27,750 nucleotides of DNA. It comes from JAYPUG01 sp038117265 (GTDB lineage: Bacteria > Pseudomonadota > Alphaproteobacteria > UBA6615). Shown one piece after another: positions 8,451 to 17,257 of the stretch. The notes beneath the pieces are model-generated. The model saw nothing but the letters and a program-made list of their open reading frames with translations, was not told the DNA's origin and did no database searches. The stretch is taken from NCBI GenBank assembly GCA_038117265.1, contig JAYOFO010000034.1, positions 1 through 27,750 of the forward strand, given 5' to 3'. Each line of letters starts with the position of its first letter. The first letter of the stretch is position 1. The position numbers and the translations under genes were made by a program.

Positions 8451-9062
8451 CTAGAACAGCTGGAGATGGCTCAGGAGGATTGATGTCACCACGGCCACGA
8501 GCGTGATGCCGCCCATGGCCTCGGCCGCCCGGCCCAACCGAGCGCCGACCAGCCGGCCGATCGCGATCCCCAGACCGCTCATCAGGCAGGTCGCGGCCCC
8601 GATCGCCAGCGCCATCACGACTATATCGGCGCCCGTCAGGGCCACGGTGACCCCGACCGCCGCGGCGTCGAGGCTCGTGCCGATCGCCACAAGCACCAGG
8701 ACGGGCGCGGCATGCCGCCGGGCTGGAGGTACGTCCGAAGACCGGGTGATGCCTTCCCAGATCATCTTGACGCCGATGATACCGAGCAGGGCGAACGCTA
8801 CCCAGTGATCGATGGCCGCGACGCGGGCGCTCGCCGCCAGCCCCAGGGCCCATCCGAGCACCGGCGTCGCCGTCTCGACCGATCCGAAGATCAGGCCGGT
8901 GCGGACGACCTCGCGCATGCGAATCCGGTCAAACGCCGCCCCCTTGCCCAGGCATGCGGCAAACGCATCGGCGGACATGCTGAATGCGATGGCAAAGGTC
9001 GACAACACGGCAGCGACACCCCGTCGGATCGGGCGCGCCGCACGCCTGCGCACGGCAGACAT
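8451..9062 (-). CDS. mntP: Putative manganese efflux pump MntP
   Basis: Inner-membrane Mn(II) exporter, six predicted membrane segments in two repeats. Each repeat carries the family aspartate motif: FSMSADAFAACLGKG near residue 30 (Asp32) and GTSLDAAAVGVTVAL in the second half. RTGLIFGSVETATPVLGWALG and CLMSGLGIAIGRLVGARLG align well with E. coli MntP. From the ATG at 9062 the protein is 203 residues with an Arg-rich N-terminus that the family lacks. A GTG at 9008, preceded by GGGGTG, would give 185 residues and match the E. coli length, so the start is uncertain. No yybP-ykoY riboswitch is recognisable upstream. Confidence 0.93.
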   Translation of the reverse strand: MSAVRRRAARPIRRGVAAVLSTFAIAFSMSADAFAACLGKGAAFDRIRMREVVRTGLIFGSVETATPVLGWALGLAASARVAAIDHWVAFALLGIIGVKMIWEGITRSSDVPPARRHAAPVLVLVAIGTSLDAAAVGVTVALTGADIVVMALAIGAATCLMSGLGIAIGRLVGARLGRAAEAMGGITLVAVVTSILLSHLQLF

Positions 9063-9161
9063 CCGCACCGCCACACGCGCAGGCGAGGCACCGCCCCGGC
9101 TACGGAGAAGAACTTGGTGATTCGCGACGGGAATGTCAAAAAATTGTTTAATCTCAAAATG

Positions 9162-9175
9162 TTAGTATGCTCTAA
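9162..9175. promoter_or_regulatory. TTAG-N6-CTAA inverted repeat upstream of mntP
   Basis: The 173 nt between mntP and the GH3 gene include an AT-rich stretch at about 9136-9178 in an otherwise very GC-rich sequence. In it, TTAGTATGCTCTAA is a short dyad (4-bp arms). On the minus strand a TTGACA follows at 9133-9138, facing mntP. The dyad could bind a metal regulator such as MntR, but the arms are short and the match is weak. Confidence 0.25.
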
Positions 9176-9235
9176 ACCATCGGCGATTCCGCTAGCGGTC
9201 GATCCGGCGGCTTGTGTCGGGCAGGCCCCGGCGGC

Positions 9236-10768
9236 CTATCGGCGGCGTGCGACGAATTCCTGAAGCCCGTCGAACAGCTCCGGATCGTTGACGATCCGCG
9301 GCACCTTGTGCTGGCCGCCATACTGGTCGCGCGCCTTCATCCAGTCGGCAAAGGTTCCGGGCGGCGCGGCGAGGATTTCCGGTGCGCGCATCCCGAAGTC
9401 CTCGGCACGGTGCTGCTCGTAATCCTCGTTCACCGCGCACAGATGCCCGTCGAGCAGATGCGCGAAATGATCCAACCGTGCCGCGGACGGCACGCCGCCC
9501 GCAAACTCGATCACATAGAGGTGGCCGCCCCGGCTGTCGGCATCGTCGGCGTGGCGCGCGCCGACCGACCATTCGCGCACCTCGGCTCCGATCGCCGACG
9601 CGCCCACGCCGATCGCGTCCTCGATCTCGTCGGCGATCAGGTGCTCGCCGAACGCCGACATCATGTAGCTCGTCCGCCCCGTGATCCGCACCCGCAGGGG
9701 ATCGCGCGAGACGATCTCGACCGTGTCGCCGACGATGTAGGACCACAGCCCCGCACAGGTCGTCAGCACCAGCGCATAGTTGGTGCCCGGCTGGGCGGTG
9801 CCCGCCCAGTGGCGGGTCGGCCGTGCCGCGCCCAGCTCCTCGACCGGAACGAACTCGTAGAACAGGCCGGAGTCGGGCAGCAGGCGGAGCCCAGAACCGG
9901 GATCGCCGTCCGCCACCGCAACAAAGCCCTCGCTGGCGGGATAGACCTCGCGCAGCTCGGCCGGCGTGTCCTCGATCAGCATCTCGAAGCGCCTTCGGTA
10001 GGGCCGGAAGTCGACGCCGCCGTGAATCAGGAGCTCGAGGTTGGGGAAGTACTTCGCGAGCTCGGGCGCCGCATCGCCGCGCACCTCGGCCAGCTTGTCG
10101 AAGAACAGCAACAGCCAGGACGGGGTGCCGCCGATCAGCCGGATGTCCTGGCCCGCGACCGCGTCGGCCAGCCGCGCCACCTTCTCTTCCCAGTCGGCGA
10201 TCAGCGCGAGATCGGCCGGCGGGAACGACCGGCCCCGGTACCACCAGGGCAGGTTCGCGGTCATGATTCCCGACAGGTCGCCGCTGGAAATTCCGGGCGC
10301 CTCTACGGTGAGGTCGGTGCTGCCGCCCAGCGTGAACGGCTTCCCGCCGAGCACCTGGCTGCGCGGCCGGGCCGCGAGGTGGTGGCAGATCAGGTCGAGC
10401 CCGGCCATGGTGTTCGAGGCGACCATCTCGCGCGTACAGGGGATGTACTTGGTCCGTCCCGTTGTGGTGCCCGACGTCACCGCGAAGAAGGGGACCTGCC
10501 CCGGCCAGGACACGCCCCGCAGGTCGGGAAACGGCGCACGCCAGTAGCGTTCCCAGAAATCCTCGTAACGCCGCAGCGGGACGCGGGCCTGATACTCGGT
10601 GACCGAGCGGATGCCGTCGAAACGGTGGTCGCGGCCGAAGCGCGTGCGCACCGCGCGCCCGACGAGCCCGAGGAGCTGGCGCTGCTGGACTTCGGCGATG
10701 TCCATGCGGTCGAGCTTGCGCAGACGCCGGCCGGCATAGAGCCGCATCAGGGGTGTCGTGTTCAGCAT
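9236..10768 (-). CDS. GH3-family acyl-acid amido synthetase
   Basis: 510-residue member of the GH3 (auxin-responsive) family of the ANL adenylating superfamily. These enzymes adenylate a carboxylic acid and couple it to an amine, usually an amino acid. The ATP-binding P-loop-like motif is TSGTTTGRTKYIP (98-110), the second motif is YPASEGFVAV (276-285), and the C-terminal domain has RDQYGGQHKVPRI near the end, as in plant GH3 proteins. Plant members are about 600 residues; bacterial ones are often about 500-550, so it appears complete. It starts 29 nt behind a penicillin-acylase-family gene on the same strand. A TAGACT -10-like hexamer sits just before the ATG, so it might also be transcribed separately with a very short leader. 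Acyl and amine substrates are unknown. Confidence 0.88.
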   Translation of the reverse strand: MLNTTPLMRLYAGRRLRKLDRMDIAEVQQRQLLGLVGRAVRTRFGRDHRFDGIRSVTEYQARVPLRRYEDFWERYWRAPFPDLRGVSWPGQVPFFAVTSGTTTGRTKYIPCTREMVASNTMAGLDLICHHLAARPRSQVLGGKPFTLGGSTDLTVEAPGISSGDLSGIMTANLPWWYRGRSFPPADLALIADWEEKVARLADAVAGQDIRLIGGTPSWLLLFFDKLAEVRGDAAPELAKYFPNLELLIHGGVDFRPYRRRFEMLIEDTPAELREVYPASEGFVAVADGDPGSGLRLLPDSGLFYEFVPVEELGAARPTRHWAGTAQPGTNYALVLTTCAGLWSYIVGDTVEIVSRDPLRVRITGRTSYMMSAFGEHLIADEIEDAIGVGASAIGAEVREWSVGARHADDADSRGGHLYVIEFAGGVPSAARLDHFAHLLDGHLCAVNEDYEQHRAEDFGMRAPEILAAPPGTFADWMKARDQYGGQHKVPRIVNDPELFDGLQEFVARRR

Positions 10769-10777
10769 GACCCGATC

Positions 10778-10783
10778 AGTCTA
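10778..10783 (-). promoter_or_regulatory. -10-like TAGACT immediately before the GH3 gene
   Basis: In the 29-nt gap between the penicillin acylase stop and the GH3 ATG the minus strand reads GGCCTAGACTGATC. If used, transcription would begin only a few nt before the ATG. Evidence is motif similarity only. Confidence 0.25.
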
Positions 10784-10797
10784 GGCCAGTTCGCGGC

Positions 10798-13059
10798 TCA
10801 GGGCAGAAGATGCGTCTTGCGCGAAAAGTCGCGCCGAATCGTCTCGACGCGCAGCGGCAAATGGACATAGTCGCCTTGCTGCCACAGGTCGAACTGGTCG
10901 ACGAAATTGGCGCTGTTGAGCCAGCCGTCCTGGCCGCCCAGCAGGGTAAACCAGTTGGCGTCGGGGTCGGACATGTCCGAGACGTGGCGCGACTGCGAGC
11001 CGAAGCGCGTGAAGTGGCGCGCGTCGGTGTCGGCATGGGCCGTCTTCATCACCGTCGTCGAACTGCCGCCGATCGGGACGTCGCCGAACCGGTACTTCTC
11101 GCCGAAGACGGGAATGAAGCTCAACGGATGGCGCAGCCCCAGCCGGTGCATGTCGCCCCACGTCGCGAACGCTTCCAGGCCTTCCGCCGCCGCATCCAGC
11201 GCCGGCGACAGCGCCGCCAGCACTAAAGATTCCGGCGCCGCGACGATCATCCCGCCGAGCCGCTCGTCAAACCGCCCGCCAACCGAAAGGTGGGTTCGCG
11301 AATCGTCGTCGAGGAACCGTTCGGCGAAGGCGAACAGCGTGAGCTCGAGCGCCAGCGCACCGCGCGAGTCCGCATCGTAGTTGCCGTCCCAACCGCGCAG
11401 CAGCGCGACGACACGCGCGGCCTGCGGCGACAGGTCGGCCGCCGCCGCACCGTCGAGCTTGCCGACCAGGATGTCGCGCAACGCCACCGCCGACGCCAGG
11501 TAGACGTCGCGCTGCATGGCCTTGAGGTCGTCGGCCGTCACCCTGGAATCGCCGGCGAAAAGATCGCGCAGGCGCACGATCCGGTCGTCGTTGGAGAAGT
11601 GCCAACCGACCGCGACGGGCGCGTCTGCCGGCTTGTTGTTCGCCGAGGCGATGTAGCCCGCCGCGGGATCGAACGCCGCCGGAAGGCGGGCAGCGGTCAG
11701 CGGATTTCGCCAGGCATCCTCCCCGTCGGGCGGCTGCAACAGGTCGGCCGGCGGCACGGTGGGGCGCGCGGGCAGCTTGACCGCCATCACCTGGCCGATA
11801 TGCCCTTCGACATCGGCATACACCATGTTCTGGCCGGGCACGTGGAATCCGTCGAGGGCGGAACGGAATTCCGCGAAGCTGGTCGCCCGGCTGACCTCCA
11901 GCATCGCGGAGATCTCGTCGCTCGGCTGGTGGCCTATCCAGCGCAGCGCAAAGACCTCGTCGGGCCTGGCCGATTCCACAAGCGGCGCGTCCGAGATCAC
12001 CGGGCCGAAGCGGGTCTCGCGCACGGTGAACTCGGTGTCGAACCACCAGCGCACGCCGATGCGCTCGGTGCGTTCGGTGAACGCATCCGCCGGAAGGCCG
12101 CTGACGTCGACGAGATCGCTCGAAAGCGCGCGCATGTTGGTCCCGCCCCACGCGATCTTCTCGTTGCGGCCCAGCGCGATGAAGGGCACGCCGGGGATCA
12201 TCATGCCTACGGCATGGAAGGACGGCGACCTGTAGCCCGCGAGCAGCCAGAGGTTGGGCACGAAGACGCCGAGATGCGGGTCGCTGGCGATCAGCGCGCC
12301 GCCGACTTCGGTGCGCGCGCCGGCAATGGCCACCGCGTTGGAGCCCGCCTTGGAGAACCCGTTGAGCAGGTCGTAGAAGACCGACTGCTGTTCCGAAGCA
12401 CGCGGCCCGAAGCTGGGCACCGAACGAAGCCCGTCGCGCGTCGCGTCGGCCCACAGTTCCGGCCAGTCCGGCCGATCGCGCAGGCCCAGCATGCGGAACC
12501 AGATCAGCCAGTTGACGTCGGTCGAGGCGAGACGACCGACGGCGATCACGTCGGCGGGGGTCCACGGCTCCGGCTCGAGCCCCAGCACGCGGAACTCGTG
12601 GGGCCGCTCTCGCATGTTCGCGATGTAGTGGTTCACGCCGGCGACGAAGGCGTCGAGCCAGGCGCGCGTTTCGGCCGGCATCATGGCCAGGGTCGCCTCC
12701 GCGCCGCGCCCGAAATTGAGGATGCGCAGCGACTTGTCGATGTCGCTGGCGAGCGGGCCGCCCATCTCTGCGATTCGGCCGCCCACGATGCGGCGCGCCA
12801 CCTCCATCTGGCCGAGACGCAGATGGGCGTGGACGATCCCCAGCGCGACGGCGAGGTCGGCATCGCTCTCGGCCTCGATGAAGGGCACCTGGAACGCGTT
12901 CCAGTGGATGGCGACGGGGTTTGCGAGCGGCGCGTCCGCCACGGGGATGGCGGCGAGCCGTTCGTCGATCGAGCGTGGCTCGGGCAGCGGCATGAGCACC
13001 GCGCATCCCGCGAGCACCGCGCCCATGGCGGTTCCGGCAAGGAGTCTGGCGAGCCGCAT
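10798..13059 (-). CDS. Penicillin acylase family lipoprotein (Ntn hydrolase)
   Basis: Ntn-type amidase precursor, 753 residues from the ATG at 13059, which has GGGAGGCGG about 8 nt before it. The frame extends to 13164 but that adds no family sequence. Residues 1-19 form a lipoprotein signal peptide with lipobox LAGC (16-19), so the mature enzyme should be lipid-anchored on the periplasmic side. The alpha chain has DADLAVALGIVHAHLRLGQMEV-like sequence around 67-87. Self-cleavage is expected before Ser240 in KAGSNAVAIAG, the catalytic N-terminal Ser of the beta chain. SDPHLG follows, as in AHL acylases and penicillin G acylase. It normally hydrolyses an amide between an acyl chain and an amine. 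The downstream GH3 amide synthetase makes a make/break pair plausible. Confidence 0.92.
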   Translation of the reverse strand: MRLARLLAGTAMGAVLAGCAVLMPLPEPRSIDERLAAIPVADAPLANPVAIHWNAFQVPFIEAESDADLAVALGIVHAHLRLGQMEVARRIVGGRIAEMGGPLASDIDKSLRILNFGRGAEATLAMMPAETRAWLDAFVAGVNHYIANMRERPHEFRVLGLEPEPWTPADVIAVGRLASTDVNWLIWFRMLGLRDRPDWPELWADATRDGLRSVPSFGPRASEQQSVFYDLLNGFSKAGSNAVAIAGARTEVGGALIASDPHLGVFVPNLWLLAGYRSPSFHAVGMMIPGVPFIALGRNEKIAWGGTNMRALSSDLVDVSGLPADAFTERTERIGVRWWFDTEFTVRETRFGPVISDAPLVESARPDEVFALRWIGHQPSDEISAMLEVSRATSFAEFRSALDGFHVPGQNMVYADVEGHIGQVMAVKLPARPTVPPADLLQPPDGEDAWRNPLTAARLPAAFDPAAGYIASANNKPADAPVAVGWHFSNDDRIVRLRDLFAGDSRVTADDLKAMQRDVYLASAVALRDILVGKLDGAAAADLSPQAARVVALLRGWDGNYDADSRGALALELTLFAFAERFLDDDSRTHLSVGGRFDERLGGMIVAAPESLVLAALSPALDAAAEGLEAFATWGDMHRLGLRHPLSFIPVFGEKYRFGDVPIGGSSTTVMKTAHADTDARHFTRFGSQSRHVSDMSDPDANWFTLLGGQDGWLNSANFVDQFDLWQQGDYVHLPLRVETIRRDFSRKTHLLP

Positions 13060-13276
13060 GAATTCCGCCTCCCGGTTTCTTGCGGACGAGCGCGTCATGA
13101 GCAATACGCGTGCACCCGGCCATCGGATCGTTCCGGACGCGAAATTAGCCCCAAAGCACAGCAAGTCCAGTTGCGTTCATGTGAGCGCCGGTGCGGCGGT
13201 CCCGTTGACCGAATTGCCGGCACCCGACAGATTGCTCGCCAATGGTCGACATGGGTTCCCGGAGCAGCGGCCGCGC

Positions 13277-13696
13277 ATGGTGAAGCACACGATTCGCGTG
13301 CCCATCGAATGGGGTCACTGCGACCCGGCACGCATTGTCTACTACCCGAACTATTTCGACTGGTTCGACCACGGGACGCGCCACCTGTTCGAGAGCGTCG
13401 GGCTGACGTTCAAGGCGATGGTCGACACCTACGGCACGGTCGGACTGCCGCTGGTTGACGCCCGCTCCGAGTTCCTGTCGCCGAGCAAGTTCGGCGACTT
13501 CATCGACATCACCAGTCACGTCGCCGAATGGCGGCGAAAATCCCTCGTCATCGCGCACGAGGTGATGAACGACGGGATCCTCGCCGTGCGCGGGCGCGAG
13601 GTGCGCATCTGGGCGTCCCCCCATCCCGACGAGCCGGGCCGTCTGCAGACATCCGCGGTACCCGAAGCGGTCAAGGCCCGCTTCGCGAAAGCCTAG
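13277..13696 (+). CDS. Acyl-CoA thioesterase, 4HBT (hot-dog fold) family
   Basis: 139-residue single hot-dog domain. EWGHCDPARIVYYPNYFDWFD at its N-terminus (11 onward) is the 4-hydroxybenzoyl-CoA thioesterase signature, with Asp16 as the catalytic carboxylate in the DPAxIVYYPNY context. LVDARSEFLSPSKFGD follows. The frame is open far upstream, but that region is antisense to the acylase gene, so the ATG at 13277 is the start; GGAG lies about 14 nt before it. It hydrolyses an aromatic or short acyl-CoA. It precedes the TRAP/gentisate cluster by 166 nt, and 4HBT thioesterases often accompany aromatic catabolism. It diverges from the penicillin acylase gene. Confidence 0.9.
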   Translation: MVKHTIRVPIEWGHCDPARIVYYPNYFDWFDHGTRHLFESVGLTFKAMVDTYGTVGLPLVDARSEFLSPSKFGDFIDITSHVAEWRRKSLVIAHEVMNDGILAVRGREVRIWASPHPDEPGRLQTSAVPEAVKARFAKA

Positions 13697-13705
13697 TCCG
13701 GCATC

Positions 13706-13731
13706 GGGTGCGGCGCGTGCGCCACGCACCC
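13706..13731 (+). terminator. Strong GC hairpin after the thioesterase gene
   Basis: GGGTGCG at 13706-13712 pairs with CGCACCC at 13725-13731, and an inner GCGC-GT-GCGC stem continues it across a small CA bulge. It begins 10 nt past the stop codon. Only a weak T-run (ACTTTTGG) follows, so termination is plausible but not certain. Confidence 0.45.
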
Positions 13732-13773
13732 GTCCCTGCGACTTTTGGCCGATGCATCGCCGGGGCAATTCGC

Positions 13774-13779
13774 TAGACT
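13774..13779 (+). promoter_or_regulatory. -10-like TAGACT for the dctP operon
   Basis: CGCTAGACTATGG lies about 83 nt before the dctP ATG and matches the motif before several other genes in the window. No good -35 is seen at the proper distance. Confidence 0.35.
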
Positions 13780-13861
13780 ATGGGGAAATGGCCGCACGGC
13801 GGTCAAGGGAACATCTAGGCATTGTGGGCACGGACCCACGGCGTATCAGGGAGAACGAGAC

Positions 13862-14914
13862 ATGATCCGCAAATCCATTGGAGTCGCCGCACTTGCGGGC
13901 GCCGCATTCGCGGCATTCGCCTTCGCTGCGTCCCCGGCCTCGGCGCAGGAATTCACCCTGCGCATGCACACATTCATTCCGCCGGTCGCCAACCCCGGCA
14001 AGACCTTCCTGGCCCCGTGGGCCGAGAAGATCGAGAAGGATTCCGGCGGCCGCATCAAGGTCCAGCCCTTCTGGGCCATGCAGCTCGGCGGCGGAGCGCC
14101 GCAGCTGCTCGACCAGGCGCGCGACGGCGTCGTCGACATCGTCTGGACCCTGCCGGGCTTCACGGCGGGCCGGGTTCCCGAGGTCGAGCCCTTCGAATTG
14201 CCGTTCGTGCATCGCGACGCGCTGTCCACCACGCTCGCGCTGCAGGACTATCAGGATCTGCACCCGGCCAAGGCGTTGGGGGACTACCACGTCCTGCTGC
14301 TCCATTCGCACCAGGGCTTCCTGTTCCAGACCAAGGAACCGGTCCAGAAGATGGAGGACCTCAAGGGCATGAAGCTGCGTGCCGCCTCGCGCGGCGGCGT
14401 CTGGCTGCTCGAGGCGCTGGGCGCGACCGGGATCGGCATGCCGCTGCCGCAGATCCCCGAGGCCCTGTCCAAGGGCGTCATCGACGGCGTCACCCTGCCC
14501 TACGAGATCGCGCCGGCGGTCAAGACACCGGAGCTGGTCAGCAACTTCACGACCCTCGCCGGCGCGCAGCCGCGCCTGGGCACCAACGTCTTTGCGTTCC
14601 TGATGAACAAGAACGCCTACGCCGCGCTGCCCGACGACCTGAAGAAAATCATCGACGCGAATGCCGGTCGCAACATCGCCGAAATGGCGGGCAAGAACTG
14701 GGTCGCCGTCGAGGAGCCGGGGCTGAAGGCCGTCCAGGCACAGGCGAAGAACAAGTTCCACGTGATCCCCGAGGGCGAGGTCGACAGGATTCGCACAGCG
14801 GCCGAGCCGGTGTTCCTGCGCTGGTACGAAGAGGTCGGCAAGGCCGGCCTCAACGGCCCGCAGCTCGTCGACGACGCCCGCCGGCTGATTGAAAAGTACG
14901 CCGGCGCTTCGTGA
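13862..14914 (+). CDS. dctP: TRAP transporter solute-binding protein (DctP family)
   Basis: Periplasmic receptor of a tripartite ATP-independent transporter, 350 residues. A Sec signal peptide occupies residues 1-28, with cleavage likely after ASA (26-28) before QEFTLRMHTF. RAASRGGVWLLEALGATGIGMP (173 onward) contains Arg173, the conserved arginine that binds the substrate carboxylate in this family. PQIPEALSKGVIDGV is the typical next motif. AGGGAGAA precedes the ATG. The gene is first in a cluster with dctQ, dctM, a ferredoxin and gentisate 1,2-dioxygenase, so an aromatic or other organic acid on the gentisate route is a reasonable ligand. This is inference from context. Confidence 0.95.
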   Translation: MIRKSIGVAALAGAAFAAFAFAASPASAQEFTLRMHTFIPPVANPGKTFLAPWAEKIEKDSGGRIKVQPFWAMQLGGGAPQLLDQARDGVVDIVWTLPGFTAGRVPEVEPFELPFVHRDALSTTLALQDYQDLHPAKALGDYHVLLLHSHQGFLFQTKEPVQKMEDLKGMKLRAASRGGVWLLEALGATGIGMPLPQIPEALSKGVIDGVTLPYEIAPAVKTPELVSNFTTLAGAQPRLGTNVFAFLMNKNAYAALPDDLKKIIDANAGRNIAEMAGKNWVAVEEPGLKAVQAQAKNKFHVIPEGEVDRIRTAAEPVFLRWYEEVGKAGLNGPQLVDDARRLIEKYAGAS

Positions 14915-14956
14915 GGATTCGACCGCGCTGCCCCCGGGCAGGCGGTCGGGCATCGC

Positions 14957-15493
14957 ATGAGTGAAATCACCCAACACGTTACCCGGCCCACCGACCCGGT
15001 GGGCCGGGTCCTTTACAGCATCTCGAAATGGCTCGCCGTTTTCGGGGGCATCGTGCTGGGTGCCATGGCCCTGCTCACGACGGCCAGCATCGTCGGTCGC
15101 TCGATCTTCCTCTCACCGATTCCGGGCGACTTCGAGATCGTCGCCATCGGCACCGGCATCGCCGTGTTCGCCTTCCTGCCCTGGTGCCAGATGATGCGCG
15201 GCAACGTGATGGTCGACTTCTTCATGTCGGCAACGCGGCCGCGCGCCCAGATCCTCATGGACGTGATCGGGGGCATGATCTACCTGGCAATCGGGATCAT
15301 CCTGACCTGGCGGATGATCTTCGGCGGCATCGACATGTACAAGTACAACGAGCTGTCGATGACCATCAACTTCCCGCGCTGGACGACGTTTCCGGTCTCG
15401 ACGCTCTTCCTGGTGTTCCTGGTCGTGGTGATCGTCTACACCGTCGCCCGCAGCCTCGCCGAGCTGCGCGCCGGGCGCTACCTCGACCAGTAG
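14957..15493 (+). CDS. dctQ: TRAP transporter small permease (DctQ family)
   Basis: 178-residue integral membrane protein with four hydrophobic segments: WLAVFGGIVLGAMALLTTAS near residues 26-45, FEIVAIGTGIAVFAFLPWCQ, ILMDVIGGMIYLAIGIILTW, and VSTLFLVFLVVVIVYTVARS near the end. The CQMMRGNVMVDFF stretch after the second segment is characteristic of DctQ. It lies 42 nt behind dctP and 16 nt before dctM and should form the permease with DctM. Confidence 0.93.
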   Translation: MSEITQHVTRPTDPVGRVLYSISKWLAVFGGIVLGAMALLTTASIVGRSIFLSPIPGDFEIVAIGTGIAVFAFLPWCQMMRGNVMVDFFMSATRPRAQILMDVIGGMIYLAIGIILTWRMIFGGIDMYKYNELSMTINFPRWTTFPVSTLFLVFLVVVIVYTVARSLAELRAGRYLDQ

Positions 15494-15509
15494 CGCCGGA
15501 GCCGATGCC

Positions 15510-16829
15510 TTGAACAGCCTCGAAATCGGTATCGTCGGCTTTGTCGTCCTCCTTGTCCTCCTGGCAATACGCATCCCCATCGGCGTCGCCATGCTGGGCG
15601 TCGGCATGGTCGGCTACGTCACCATCGCGGGCGAGACGGCGCTCTTCAGCTACCTGAAGACCGAGACCTACTGGCGCTTCACCACAGAGAGCCTGTCCGT
15701 GGTGCCGCTGTTCCTGCTGATGGGCCAGTTCGCCGCAAAGGCCGGCCTCAGCCAGGCGCTGTTCGCCGCCGCCTACACCTGGCTCGGCCACCATCGCGGC
15801 GGCGTCGCCATGGCCGCGGTGGGCGGCTGCGCCGGATTCGGTGCGATCAGCGGCTCGTCGCTGGCGACCTCGGCCACCATGGGCCAGGTGGCGCTGCCCG
15901 AGCTGCGCCGGTTCAACTATTCCGGGGCGCTGGCCACCGGCACCCTGGCCGCGGGCGGCACACTGGGAATCCTGATCCCGCCCTCGATCGTTCTGATCAT
16001 CTATGCCGTGATGGTCGAGGCGAACGTCGCGACCCTGTTCCAGGCGGCCTTCCTTCCGGGAATCCTCGCCGCGCTCGGCTACATCGCCGTGATCGCGATC
16101 GTCGTGCGGGTGAACCCGACGGCGGGCCCCGCCGGCCCGCGGGCGAGCCGGGCGGAGAAGTGGACCGCCCTGCTCGAGATCTGGCCGGTTCTGGTGATCT
16201 TCCTGCTGGTGATGGGCGGCATCTATTTCGGCTTCTTCACACCGACCGAAGGCGCCGGCATCGGTGCGTTCGGAACGTTCCTGATCGCCGTATTGCGCGG
16301 CGGCATGCGCCTGCAGGGTGTCGTCGATGCGCTGCTCGGCACGGCCCAGACGACGGCGATGATCTTCCTGATCCTGCTGGGCGCGGCGATCTTCAACGCC
16401 TTCCTTGGATTCTCGCAGCTGCCGATCTTCGCCGCCGATTTCTTCGGCAGCTCCGGCCTGTCGCCGCACACGATCCTGCTCGGGATGATCGTCCTCTATA
16501 TCCTGCTCGGCTTCGTCATGGATTCGCTGTCGATGATCTTCCTGACGGTGCCGATCTTCTGGCCGATCATCGCCGGGCTCGACTTCGGCATGGGCGAGGA
16601 GGAAACCAAGCTCTGGTTCGGCATCATCTCGCTGATCGTCGTCGAGATGGGCCTGATCACGCCGCCCGTTGGACTGAACGTCTTCATCATCAACTCGATG
16701 GCCCGCGACGTGCCGATGATCGAGACCTTCAAGGGCGTGATGCCCTTCTTCGCATCCGACATCGTGCGGGTCGCCATCCTGGTCCTCGTCCCATCGCTGG
16801 CACTGGTGCTGCCGCGCCTTCTGGCGTGA
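15510..16829 (+). CDS. dctM: TRAP transporter large permease (DctM family)
   Basis: 439-residue polytopic membrane protein, the ion-coupled transport subunit. AGFGAISGSSLATSATMGQVALPELRR and TLAAGGTLGILIPPSIVLIIY are the hallmark DctM motifs. GFFTPTEGAGIGAFG marks the second half and MGLITPPVGLNVFI the end. The start is a TTG at 15510 with GCCGGAG upstream; the nearby ATG at 15505 is out of frame and stops at once. It belongs with the preceding dctPQ genes; the ferredoxin gene begins 7 nt after its stop, suggesting coupled expression. Confidence 0.95.
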   Translation: MNSLEIGIVGFVVLLVLLAIRIPIGVAMLGVGMVGYVTIAGETALFSYLKTETYWRFTTESLSVVPLFLLMGQFAAKAGLSQALFAAAYTWLGHHRGGVAMAAVGGCAGFGAISGSSLATSATMGQVALPELRRFNYSGALATGTLAAGGTLGILIPPSIVLIIYAVMVEANVATLFQAAFLPGILAALGYIAVIAIVVRVNPTAGPAGPRASRAEKWTALLEIWPVLVIFLLVMGGIYFGFFTPTEGAGIGAFGTFLIAVLRGGMRLQGVVDALLGTAQTTAMIFLILLGAAIFNAFLGFSQLPIFAADFFGSSGLSPHTILLGMIVLYILLGFVMDSLSMIFLTVPIFWPIIAGLDFGMGEEETKLWFGIISLIVVEMGLITPPVGLNVFIINSMARDVPMIETFKGVMPFFASDIVRVAILVLVPSLALVLPRLLA

Positions 16830-16836
16830 GCCGACC

Positions 16837-17121
16837 ATGGGGTTCTCGGTCAGGGTCCGCGGGGCGGACGCGACACTAGATGTCGGGCCCGACGACACGA
16901 TCCTCGAGGCCGCGCTCGACGCCGGCATCGACTACCCGTATGGCTGCACGTCGGGCTATTGCGGCGAATGCAAGTCGCGCCTACATGCCGGCGAGGTGGA
17001 AATGCTGTCACACGCGGTCTTCGCGCTCACCGCCGACGAGCGCAAATCGGGACTCATCCTGGCGTGCCAGGCCATCCCTCTAAGCGATTGCGAGGTCGCG
17101 TGGCTCGCCGACGCGCCATGA
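16837..17121 (+). CDS. Plant-type 2Fe-2S ferredoxin
   Basis: 94-residue stand-alone ferredoxin. Cluster ligands are Cys37, Cys42, Cys45 and Cys77 (C-x4-C-x2-C-x31-C) in YGCTSGYCGECKSRL and LILACQA, the plant/oxygenase-reductase pattern. No FAD or NAD domain is attached. The gene is placed 7 nt behind dctM and 136 nt before gentisate dioxygenase. Such a ferredoxin would fit a ring-hydroxylating oxygenase that makes gentisate (for example salicylate 5-hydroxylase), but no oxygenase component is in the window. Its electron partners are therefore unknown. Confidence 0.9.
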   Translation: MGFSVRVRGADATLDVGPDDTILEAALDAGIDYPYGCTSGYCGECKSRLHAGEVEMLSHAVFALTADERKSGLILACQAIPLSDCEVAWLADAP

Positions 17122-17257
17122 CAGGTTCGCGTGGACGGCGTTCGCGGATATGATAGGAAAGAGCATCGAAGCCGGCAGGACCGGTCATTCGCGTACCGGA
17201 ACCAGGTAAAACGTCAGGGCCGCCGCCGACGGCGCCAGGCGCGAGGGAGATCAGACT

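Noticed and set aside
9063..9235. yybP-ykoY manganese riboswitch upstream of mntP
   Set aside because: I could not find the conserved internal-loop sequences of this class in the leader.
15366..16928. 520-codon minus-strand frame opposite dctQ/dctM
   Set aside because: The composition (His, Asp, Glu, Gln runs) is the reverse of a membrane protein and no family motif is visible.
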